A model generated the notes under the pieces. That model did not search any database, was not told the DNA's origin, and saw only the letters and a program-made list of their open reading frames with translations. DNA of 64,000 nt from Corylus avellana (taxonomy: Eukaryota; Streptophyta; Magnoliopsida; Fagales; Betulaceae). The number at the start of each line of letters is the position of its first letter. The first letter of the stretch is position 1. This document shows, one piece after another, positions 1 through 8,544 of this stretch. The position numbers were made by a program, and so were the translations under genes. The DNA is taken from positions 34,547,235 to 34,611,234 of the forward strand of contig NC_081544.1 in the NCBI RefSeq assembly GCF_901000735.1. Direction: 5' to 3'.

Positions 1-74
1 GAGTATCGTGTTTCCAGTTTTATATTTCTGAGTGTATGACAGTTGGAAGACGTTACTTCAATAAGAAATCAACT
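1..74. repeat. Copy of the CYP71 3'-flank sequence
   Basis: The first bases of the window match the segment at about 10433-10485, downstream of the intact CYP71 gene, apart from a 24-nt insertion here bounded by a short CAGTT repeat. This suggests that the 3' flank of another P450 copy lies at the window edge, with its coding part outside. The match is read directly; the duplication history is inference. Confidence 0.7.
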
Positions 75-161
75 TCGACCGAAAATATTTTCAAAGAAAA
101 TGGTTTTCTTGAAAATATTTTACGAAGAAAACCATTTTACGTCGAAGTAAACGGAGCCTTA
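75..161. mobile_element. Truncated end of a TIR/foldback element
   Basis: This stretch ends in GAAGTAAACGGAGCC followed by TTA. The complete element at 58578-59553 has the same terminus and the same TTA target duplication. The inner part carries repeated GAAAATATTTT blocks as in that element. The left terminus is missing or eroded, so this is a 5'-truncated copy inserted in the P450 flank. Confidence 0.6.
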
Positions 162-487
162 AGTTTTTTAAACAATTAATAATTTAACATGGTGTTAGAG
201 CCAAAGGTCATAAGATTGAATCTTGATCCCGTCAAATTATCCCACATTTAATTAAATATTCTACAACTAGAATGCGAATATTATCGGAAGGAACTTTCAT
301 GAGTTGGAGGTATTCCTCATTTTTATTTTTTTCTTTCTTTTTATTCCCTTTCATCATTTTCCATATGTTTGATTGTGTAAAATCACATGAGAATCAGAAT
401 CCCTCACAATTTCTCCTACAAATTTGACAATCCCAATGTAATCCTTTGGAATCAGGTATATTTCCTCATGAGAATAACTTATATGTG
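162..487. other. AT-rich spacer
   Basis: I see only AT-rich, low-complexity sequence here. No open frame with codon character, tRNA or clear repeat was recognised. Confidence 0.5.
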
Positions 488-1511
488 GAGGTTGCACAAA
501 AGTGACTTTTTGTGCCCACCATTCAATGATTGACAACAAACCTTATTTCAAATGAGAAAAAAAGTTTAAATGCACTAGATTATACCAACTTATTATTAAA
601 CCCAAACCCTTATTTTCCCTGTTATTACTCTTCTTTTATAACCCAAACATCAACCACCCATTGCCGCCACACATCAGCCCACTGCCGCCACACCCCCAGG
701 CAGATTTCCACCACCGGTAAGTGATATATATATTTTTTTTCTCTAACTCTCCGTCTTTGTTCCACTCTAGCTTTTATACGTTTTTTCTCTAACTCTGCCG
801 TCGCCGCAAACACCACTTAAGGACAACTTTTCTTGAAAAATAAAGAATTTTGCAACCCATATGAAAAGTAGCTGGGCGGCGGCTTTGCTTGTATACGTTG
901 TTATTATTAAGTGGTGTTTCTCTTGATTTTTTTTTTTTTAATATCAAAAGTTAATTGGTCCCTTTATTTTATATGAAATATTATGGTGCAGACGACGGCG
1001 ATCTGGGCAGTGGGCTTGGCCACGGCGTGCTGGGCGGCGGTAGTGAATTGGGCGGCAGCAGTGAACTGGGCTGGACAGCGGCGAGGCTCGAACTCCTGAG
1101 CGGTGCGAGTGAACTGGGCAGTGGGGTTCGCTGGGTGGTGTGGGTGTGGCGATATTGGTGCAGATGACGGCGATCTGGGCAGTGGGCTCGTCCACGGCGA
1201 GCTGGGCCGCGATAGTGAACTGGGTGGCGGCAGTCAACTGGGCTGGACGGCGGTGGGGCTTGATTTCTCTATTCATCTTTTCCCGAGCAGGGTTGGTGAG
1301 TTGGACGGCGGTGGACTAGTCGACGGCGAGCTGGGCGGCGGTAGGCGAAGGAAAACTGAGACAGCTGAGAGAGAAAGAAAACTGAGAAAACTCACGGTCT
1401 GTTTAATTAGAAGGTATAATCTAGTGCACCCAACAACTTTTTCTAAGTTGCTCCAGGCTGATGTGTCAGTCGTTTAGTGGTTGGCACAAAGTCCACCTTT
1501 TGTGCAACCTC
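488..1511. mobile_element. TIR DNA transposon with GC-rich cargo
   Basis: The ends form an inverted repeat of about 32 bp: GAGGTTGCACAAAAG reads inward from the left, and the reverse complement of 1477-1511 begins with the same bases. Inside lies a GC-rich part (about 985-1365) built of diverged copies of a segment containing GACGGCGATCTGGGCAGTGG. No transposase is visible, so the element is non-autonomous. I find no clean target-site duplication. Long open frames in the GC-rich part follow from base composition. A Mutator-like origin is a guess. Confidence 0.6.
985..1365. repeat. GC-rich internal repeats
   Basis: Phrases such as GGCGATCTGGGCAGTGGGCT, GAGCTGGGC and GTGAACTGGGC recur two to four times. 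They give a repetitive Gly/Leu/Ser-rich translation in several frames. This is a diverged tandem duplication inside the TIR element, not a protein gene I recognise. Confidence 0.5.
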
Positions 1512-1779
1512 AGTACCCTAGACACTCTCTTTTCTCATTCTCTTTGTAATTGTAATCAAATGATTGATAATTAAATCCTTGTGATTTGATTAAAATCGCA
1601 AAGATATGGAAATATATTCCAACACAAAGTAAATCAGCAAAGATCATGTTAAGGCAATTCTCGTGGTAAGAGCTACTGGACTTTCCAAGATTACTCCAAC
1701 CCATACCATATTTGACCATTGCTTTACTCATGCGACAATATGCTATTGTGGTTGCTTTAAATTTAAAAGCTTATAATAC

Positions 1780-1975
1780 AAGAATGACTTATTACAACAT
1801 AGTAATTTTAGAAGTCTCTATTGTATCCCTCAAAAAATGAGGTGGCTTTTAAAATTACCATTTGATCAAAATTCAATAATGATCAATCACAAATCCAATG
1901 GTGATTTTAAGAGTCACATCATTCTTGGAATGACACAAGAGTAATTTATAATATTACTCATTACAACAACAATAA
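1780..1975. mobile_element. Small palindromic MITE
   Basis: The two halves are imperfect inverted repeats centred near 1880. GGTGGCTTTTAAAATTACCA on the left pairs with the reverse complement of the segment near 1898-1922. The size (about 190 bp) and lack of coding capacity fit a MITE. TTACAAC occurs at both ends and may be a target duplication or part of the repeat. Confidence 0.45.
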
Positions 1976-2447
1976 AACTAATAATACCATTTGTGTAGGA
2001 GGCATAAGCACCAATCAGGCAAAGTTTCACTAGCATGTCATTAATTTGGACCCAAAGCTTTGTTGCCTACACAAGCAAGATCAAGGAACAAATACATCAA
2101 TGGAAGGATCATTGAACAACAATGGAGGTATGTTTTAATTAAAGATTTACCTATTTTGTGAATAGAAATGAGAATATTTACATAAAATTAATTAACCCCT
2201 CTTATTGCTTATCAGACAATGAGAAACATAACAAAATTTAAACCTCGATCTGTTGAAAAGAGCATATTGATTAAATACATGGGCGAAAATAGAATGTTTA
2301 ATTTGGGAGGGCAAATTTTTTTTTAAAAAAAAAAAATCTTGAGGGGGTAAAACTTATTTTTTAAAGGTATATTTAATTTTTTTTTGGGTGGGCCAAGCCA
2401 AGAAGTGGTTCCGCTAATTACGAAGTCAATTGACCTTTACATCTGTT
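1976..2447. other. Intergenic, transposon relic
   Basis: No gene is seen. The part around 2290-2400 (GGGAGGGCAAA and GGTGGGCCA flanking A/T runs) resembles the ends of common plant DNA-transposon relics, but I could not define borders. Confidence 0.3.
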
Positions 2448-2580
2448 TGGGGATAAAGGGACTTGAACCCCTCACGATTTCAGAAATCAAAGGGTTTCCT
2501 CTTACTATAAATTTCATTGCAATCGATATTGATATTGACATGTAGAATGAAATTTTATATGTATTGTCGTCTGATTAATT
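2448..2580 (-). pseudogene. Plastid trnL(UAA) 3' exon and intron fragment (NUPT)
   Basis: On the minus strand, 2499-2448 reads as the 3' exon of plastid trnL-UAA, including the T-arm phrase GGTTCAAGTCCCT and the end ATCCCCA. Before it on that strand (2500-2580) comes the end of the trnL group I intron, with the typical phrases ACATGTCAATATC, ATGAAATTTATAGTAAGAG and GATTAATCAGACGA. The 5' exon is absent, and single-base and 6-bp changes are present. It is therefore a decayed nuclear copy of plastid DNA and not a working tRNA gene. The identification rests on remembered plastid trnL sequence. Confidence 0.75.
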
Positions 2581-2849
2581 ATGCTTAATTAGAAGAGAAA
2601 TTAAGTAAAGTGAAATGAAGAGAAACAATTTTATGATCTAATTTTTGTTTTATTGTATAAAATGGTGTATATGATTACAAACTAAGGAGATTTCAATCAC
2701 AGAATAATGCATAAAATAAGGAGATCGATTTCAATTATTATGATTACTAACTATGTTAGAAAAATATTATGGGTTACTATCAGATATATGCTTGGCTGTA
2801 GGAGACGAAGTCTCAGGTGAAAAAAAAAAAAAAAGAAGAAAAAAAAAGG

Positions 2850-3280
2850 TGCAATTAGCATGATCTGGGCAATGGCTGAGCCTGCTAGAAACACGAGTGA
2901 TCAAGAAACAGAACTGAGAACACGATGTAAGAAGTTGCGTTAAGAAATGTGAAGTCATTGAAACTGACATCCAGACTAAGTAGAAGAACCCACGAGAATT
3001 CTTTCCAGAGAGGTTTCTTGATAGCATAGTTGACTTTAAAGGGCAACATTTTGAGGGTTTGCCATTTGGTAGTGGTCGCGAAAATGTTTTCCTGGAATGC
3101 GTATGGCAATGCCCGTCGTGGAGCTCACATTTGCAAATCTGTGTGTTAATTGGAAATTGCCATATGGGATAAAGGATACCAGCACATCTCAAGGATTACA
3201 TATTCAAATTGATGATGATGTTAGTTTAAAGCAAATTTCAGACGGCCGGACCTATAACATCTGCTTTGATACTATATAAG
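2850..3280 (+). pseudogene. CYP71 pseudogene, 3' part with internal deletion
   Basis: The segment aligns by eye with the second exon of the intact CYP71 gene. GGGCAATGGC(T/A)GAGC and the following bases match the I-helix region. After a deletion of about 240 bp, which removes the ExxR region, the sequence resumes at GAAGAACCCA and runs through the PERF-like block, the heme-binding block and AAATTGCCATATGGGAT. An in-frame stop lies just before the PERF block, and a 2-nt insertion in the heme loop destroys the Cys-ligand frame. The final frame still reads [20 protein letters not shown]. No first exon was found nearby, so this is a dead 3' fragment of a tandem paralog. Confidence 0.8.
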
Positions 3281-4479
3281 CTAAATTACAACTTATCATT
3301 AAAGTTTAAGTTGATAGAAAAATGTAAATCTAATTGTTTAATCAAATACTTTAACAAACTAAAAATCTCACTTTCTTGAGAATTAGGGGGTTTGAGCTTG
3401 AGGATCTTCCGTCCATCCCCGCCCCAAGAGCACTCTCCAAGCATACCAATGTATGATTTCTTCACTTCTCGCTAACTGCTGGATTGAATATGACTATAGG
3501 AACATTGGGCCAAACATGAATGACTGAATTAGTTGGGTAGGGTTAACATACTGAACTTCAAAAGAATTAATTGCCCCGAACTGGTTGTTTGTATTTACTT
3601 TTAACATGAAGCCCATTCCAGGACAAACTTGCTTCAACAAAGGTTCACTGAATGTAAAGGTTCTTTACTTATAAGTTTTGTCAAAAAAAAAATCAGTTAG
3701 TTTTATGAGAAGACCCCTTGTCCAACATCAACATGGTAACAATGAGTGTGATTTTCCTTGGTTTTCATGTGGAGAAGATTTTGAGTGCATTTCTTTATGA
3801 GGGTGATTGAACCATATGAAAGTGAGCTATGTATAGTCTGATTATGTCCTATGTAAAGGTGGATTGCATGCAGGTACAAGTAGGTGGAGTCGGTCTTTGT
3901 CCTCTCAAAATTTTTAAATTACTCTTAAAATTTATTAGTTTTTATAAAATGTTCTCCCAAAAACTAAATTTTTATTTTTAAAATTTTGTCTCCCTCACTC
4001 TTAATTGTCTAGTTCGGCTCTGGGTGGAGTTGAGTCGTAATCTCTTTTCATTATGTCGTTTAACTAACTTTTAATTTTTATAAATAAAAATTAATCTAAA
4101 ATCAATTCGAACTTCACATTTTTATCTGTCGTTAGACTCGTTACTTATGTTTGCATGGATGATGGAACCACCGATCACGCAATGACCATGCCATTTTAGC
4201 AGAAAGTGGATAAGCTTCTTTGACACGTGACGGCTTGTGGGGGCGGTGCCGTGTTCTTTTAGGGAAGCGAAACCGCATCCACCGACTACATAGATGGTAA
4301 AGAAAAAAAATGTTCCCGAAACAGATAATGCGGCAGAGCGGCTCGTGGTGGTTTCTAGTACTGAGAAACCGCATCCACAAACTAAAAAAAAAAGCAAAAC
4401 AAAAAAAAAGAAGGGACACAGGGTATGTAGATTCACGTAAACCATTTGGAGTACTGAGGAAACGAATTCTTCGTACTAT
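3281..4479. other. Intergenic, no gene seen
   Basis: No coding gene was recognised. GAAACCGCATCCAC occurs twice (about 4268 and 4366). The part near 3880-4030 looks like an old transposon relic. Short open frames here lack codon bias or family similarity. Confidence 0.4.
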
Positions 4480-4622
4480 TCAAATTCTTCGTCTTATTAT
4501 AAAACTTATCGTCTTATTATAAAATGATAGCATATGTGCTTACGATCCCCGTGAGGAGCTGGTGAATATTACATATGAAGACAACCGTGACCAATTCAAC
4601 CCATGCTGCCATGTAAATTCCA
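4480..4622 (-). repeat. Inverted copy of the CYP71 promoter
   Basis: On the minus strand this segment matches 8230-8370, upstream of the intact CYP71 gene. Shared blocks include TTACATATGAAGACAACCGT, CATGCTGCCATGTAAATTCC (one change) and AACTTATCGTCTTATTA. The orientation is opposite to the intact gene. No P450 coding sequence follows it on the left, so it is probably the remnant of an inverted duplication. Confidence 0.7.
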
Positions 4623-5399
4623 ACTTCATCTTCATTTATAGTAGGAATGGTCATGAGACTTCTCATTTACCATGGCGGTTACGTACCCTGAATACATGTG
4701 CTATGTTGGAGGACATATTTATGGCCAAAGAGAAATTGACTTAGATGAATTCGACGAAGGAAATTTATGACCAAGACAAAAATGAATACGGACGGCAAGA
4801 ATCGTTGGGGAAGATGAAGACGACAGCGGCACAACAGATATAGAGGGATTATGTTTATTTAGTTTGACGTGAAATGTATGTTGGAGTTTCAAAATGACGT
4901 GAAAAAACTTATTTATTATTTTTTAAAAGCATAAATAAAAAAGAAAACGTGTCTAATTTTTATTGGGTGTGATATAACAATGCAACAGTTTCTGTTAAGT
5001 CATTTAATGAAAAATGAGTTCATAGAGTAAAATATTATTTTGGCATACCCTAATGAGCTATAAATTATTTTTTAAATCACAAAAAATGATTTGTAAATTA
5101 GATCAACCACAGAGACCAATTTTGTATTTATCTTTTTTTTAAAAAAAATAAAAAAATAGAGTGGCTGGGATTTCTGCTGGACAAATTTTTGGAGGGGTTG
5201 GGTTTTATAAAAAGGAGGGGCTGGCTATGGGTTGGGGTATATTTTAAAAAATAAATTAATTAAAAATTACAAAAAAATAAAGCAGGGGCGCCTGCCCCTA
5301 TGTAGCCCTTGCTATATCCGTCATTGAAAGGAGACTTGTGCAGCAATGGCGTTCTTGCAAAATAAAAATAAGGTCAAGGATTCGGCTCCTCTCCAGTTC
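4623..5399. other. Intergenic, AT-rich with transposon relic
   Basis: No gene is seen. The stretch 5160-5340, with GGAGGGGTTGGG, GGGGCTGG and CAGGGGCGCCTGCCCC, looks like a non-coding DNA-transposon relic common in plant spacers. Borders are not clear. Confidence 0.3.
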
Positions 5400-5436
5400 A
5401 TTTATGGACCGGAAAGGAGCCATTTCAAGGTCAGGA

Positions 5437-5915
5437 TCTCTTGAAAGAGATCCAATGACCAAAAATGCGTCACGTGTCCCATTATAAAAAAAAAAATTAA
5501 TAAAATATTAATTATTATTTTTAAAAAATAAAAAAAAATATAATTGTATTTTTGGTTTGATTTGGCCCTTGGGGGGTGGCCGGACCACCCCCTAAGGCCA
5601 CCGTTTGCCTTGGGCCACCCCCAAGGGACTTCGGCCACCCCCAAACTAGCCAAACCCATTTTATCTTAAAATGGGTTTGGCCCTTGGAGGTGGCCAATCC
5701 ACCCCCCAAGGGTCTTTGGGGGTAGCTTCGGCCACCCCCAACCGCCGTTTGGGGAGCCACCCTCAAGGCCAAATGGTAGACCACCCCAAGGGCCAAATCA
5801 AACCAAAAAAGAAAATATTTTTATTATTATTTTATTTTGTATTTATTTTTAAAATGTAAAATAATATTTTCTTATTATTTTTAAAGTGGGCCACGTGTCT
5901 GGTTGATGGAGAGAT
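5437..5915. mobile_element. Foldback element with GGTGGCC-rich core
   Basis: Nested inverted repeats are visible. The core starts GGTTTGATTTGGCCCTTGGG (about 5554) and ends with its near-perfect reverse complement (about 5803). Farther out, GGATCTC...CACGTGTCCCA on the left pairs with the reverse complement of the right end near 5885-5915. The core carries many GGCCACCCC blocks in both orientations and two TTGGCC(A/C)-type palindromes. No protein is encoded. It is a non-autonomous hairpin-forming repeat; a related core occurs at 26097-26235. Confidence 0.6.
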
Positions 5916-6157
5916 CCTAGCCATCAACTGGTTCCTAAGGTCAAAGGTTATTCGACCCAGACCGAAAACTCTGTCACACTTAAATTAGCATATATATATT
6001 TATTTAAGAAATGAGAAAATAATATAAAATTGCTTCTAGGTTCTAAATAAACCGGTATATGTGAGAGGTATGAAAGAGGGAGGAGATAAGAGAGTGATAG
6101 AGAGAGAGTGGAGTGAGAGTGTCTAAATAAGATAGAGTGGATGATGGCATAGTGTAA

Positions 6158-6470
6158 ATAAGTATAAAAAGAATGAGACCCGCTAGGAGATATTTTCTCC
6201 CCAACATGCCTGTTTATTTTATAAGTATAAAAAGAACGAGACCCGCTAGGAGATATTTTCTCTCCAACATGCCTGTTTCTTTTATAAGTATAAAAAGAAG
6301 GAGACCCGCTAGGAGATATTTTCTCCCCAACATGCCTGTTTCTTTTATAAGTAAAAAGAATGAGACCCGCTAGAAGATATTTTCTCCCCAACATGCCTGT
6401 TTCTTTTATAAGTAAAAAGAATGAGACCCGCTATGAGATATTTTCTCCCCCAACATGCCTGTTTCTTTTA
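6158..6470. repeat. 63-bp minisatellite, five copies
   Basis: A unit of 61-64 bp beginning GAGACCCGCTAGGAGATATT is repeated five times head to tail, including ATTTTCTCCCCAACATGCC and TTTTATAAGTA(TA)AAAAAG. Later copies lack two bases (GTAAAAAG instead of GTATAAAAAG) and carry point changes. Within a unit GGAGATATTTTCTCC is nearly palindromic. There is no alternation of constant repeats and unique spacers. Confidence 0.85.
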
Positions 6471-7559
6471 TTCTGTAATATTCGATTTGGGACCTACAAT
6501 CAATAGACAGAAATTATATTGTCATATTGTGCTCCTATTTTTCTTTTCTTTTTTTTTCTTTTTTTTTATGTCTTTCTTTTTGTGTTATGCGACGCTGTGA
6601 AAGAAAATGCCAGATTAAATGAGCGCGGTCCATTTAATCAGTCGTAACCATTTTCTATATTGAAATATTGAATCCTTATAAAATAAAAGTATACCAAATA
6701 AACCCTTATAATAAACCCTTATAAAACTATATCAAATACATTCAAGTTAGAAAAAGGTTCCCAAATAAAATTAAAATACGAGAATTTAGGTATAAGGTTT
6801 TCTAATTGTCTCTTTTAAATTATACCATTTAAAAGTTGATTAAATGGTTCAGAAATAAAAGTTGATTATTGAATGTGTTTGATGATCTGTAAGGTGAATC
6901 ACGTAAATTAACACTAGGCAAATCAGATTTGTCTTTCGAAATATTTTAGTTCAGAAATTGACAAAACTGTCTACATCAGAGGAATGAAAGGAGGCAAAGG
7001 TAGTGCAATAAAGATCTAATTTTTGTTTAATTATTTCCTCAAATCTTAAATATCTCATGGGCTCAGTCCACTTTTAAAACAATGGCCTTCCGCCTTCTCT
7101 TATGAACGACAAAACTGTCTGTATCAGAGGATAATCGTGCATGGGGGCATGGGAAATGGACTAGCTAGGAACATGCCAGCGACAGACAGCAGTGATGAAG
7201 TGGACATTTCATTGCAGCTTGAGTTGGATGGTCAGGGGATGGCCGTGTAGGTAATTAATATTCTTCTAACACGTAACTGCTCAAACTTTTTCAATGTGTG
7301 TTCTAACTTTCTCATAAAATAAGTCTTAACATGCAAAATTTTTAATTGAAATAAAAAGTAAATTACGATGTTAGAGTTGGAACTCAATGCCTCATCAATT
7401 ATCTTGAAAGTTGTTTAGGTTAATGGGAAATTAATGATAAATTAAATAATTTAATTGATATTTAATATGGAGTATTAGAAAGGTAATATCGTTCCTTTTG
7501 CATGCATGTATGATGTATCCAATGTGAAGAAAAAAAAAATTCTCGACATTATTTATTTT
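6471..7559. other. Intergenic, duplicated P450-promoter-like blocks
   Basis: No gene is seen. GACAAAACTGTCT(AC/GT)ATCAGAGGA occurs at about 6959 and 7107. A block near 7125-7175 (AATCGTG, GGAAATGGACTAG, GGAACA) resembles 8200-8236 upstream of the CYP71 gene, which suggests small duplications of the promoter area. Confidence 0.4.
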
Positions 7560-7931
7560 GGGTAAAGTTCACTTAATCCTTTCAAACTATCACCCAAATG
7601 ACAATCTACCCCCCAAATTATCAATTACGACAATTTACCCCTCAAACTACTAAAACAATGTTAATGTACTCCCCAATGCTAGCAAAATGACGAAATTACC
7701 TCTATAGAATATTCAATAAGACAAAAATACCCTTACAATTTTGAAAAAAAATTAAATTAAATTTTAGTATTTTTGTTTTTATTTTAGTAAGGGTAATTTC
7801 ATCCTTTTGTTAAAATTGAGGGTACATTGTCATTGTTTTGGTAGTTTTGAGGTTACATTGTTACAATTGATAATTTAAGGGGTAGATTGTCATTAAGGTA
7901 GTAGTATGGAGAGGTTAAGTGAACTTTACCC
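7560..7931. mobile_element. MITE with very long terminal inverted repeats
   Basis: Both ends begin GGGTAAAGTTCACTTAA reading inward, and the inverted repeat continues, with drift, for roughly 150-190 bp on each side. The flanks ATTTATTTT (7551-7559) and ATTTACTTT (7932-7940) form a 9-bp direct repeat with one mismatch, the size expected for Mutator-like elements. The centre is AT-rich and non-coding. Confidence 0.75.
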
Positions 7932-7992
7932 ATTTACTTTCCATGTTTAAAAAATTATTGTTCTCCAAGTAAACAATAATAATGACCGAAGT

Positions 7993-8093
7993 GTTTCTAA
8001 GATGTAACTCAATTGGTTGGGATCACGCTTAATGAAACGAAGGTCATTAGTTCGAATCCATCTTCCTTTCCTATGCGGACATATAAAAAAAAT
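7993..8093 (+). mobile_element. Short tRNA-derived SINE with 18-bp TSD
   Basis: The insert is flanked by perfect direct repeats AATAATAATGACCGAAGT at 7975-7992 and 8094-8111. Inside are a box-A-like block (GTAACTCAATTGGTTGGGA) and a box-B-like block (GGTCATTAGTTCGAATCC), the internal RNA polymerase III promoter parts of tRNA-derived SINEs. The 3' end is A-rich. At about 100 bp it is short for a SINE. A second member lies at 45309-45402. Confidence 0.8.
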
Positions 8094-8479
8094 AATAATA
8101 ATGACCGAAGTTTCAACATCAAGTATTAATTAGGATAGCGTGAATATTGGACTAATTGGAATGTTTTTTGAAAATGTCAAATCGGGTCATATTCGAAGGA
8201 GAATCGTGTGGGGAATGGTGAATGGACTAGGAACAGGCGGTCGGTTAAGTTTGGAATTTACATGGCAGCATTGGTTGAACGGTCACGGTTGTCTTCATAT
8301 GTAATATTATTAATTTCATCAATATTCCCACCAGCTATAATTTTCTAATAAGACGATAAGTTTTGATTGAAGAATTTGGCCAAACATGGCTAAAAGCCAG
8401 CGTGACCAAACAAACAGCCTACCGGGGACAAAAATGGATACTTTACATTGCCCAGTCTCTCTTGCACCTCTCTACATAA

Positions 8480-8488
8480 TATTTATAG
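8480..8488 (+). promoter_or_regulatory. Putative TATA box of the CYP71 gene
   Basis: TATTTATAG lies 57 bp upstream of the ATG, which would give a leader of roughly 25-35 nt. This is consensus matching only. Confidence 0.45.
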
Positions 8489-8544
8489 ATGAAGAACAAT
8501 AGCTGAAGCACGATCTGTGATTGAACATAAAAGATAAACCTTCA

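Noticed and set aside
955..1477. Gly/Leu-rich open frames of 70-124 codons on both strands
   Set aside because: Open frames on several strands of a GC-rich repeat inside a TIR element; no domain or codon preference.
2448..2499. A functional tRNA gene
   Set aside because: Only the 3' half of plastid trnL is present, with an inserted base in the T-arm.
2767..3192. A 141-codon minus-strand frame
   Set aside because: It is antisense to the P450 pseudogene and has no family similarity.
5948..6394. A repetitive 148-codon frame over the 63-bp repeats
   Set aside because: Generated by the minisatellite on the minus strand; the opposite strand is also open.
6158..6470. Possible CRISPR-like array
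   Set aside because: Units are contiguous with no unique spacers, and the genome is eukaryotic.
8521..8544. Upstream in-frame TTG as the CYP71 start
   Set aside because: A plain ATG follows directly and gives the normal membrane anchor.
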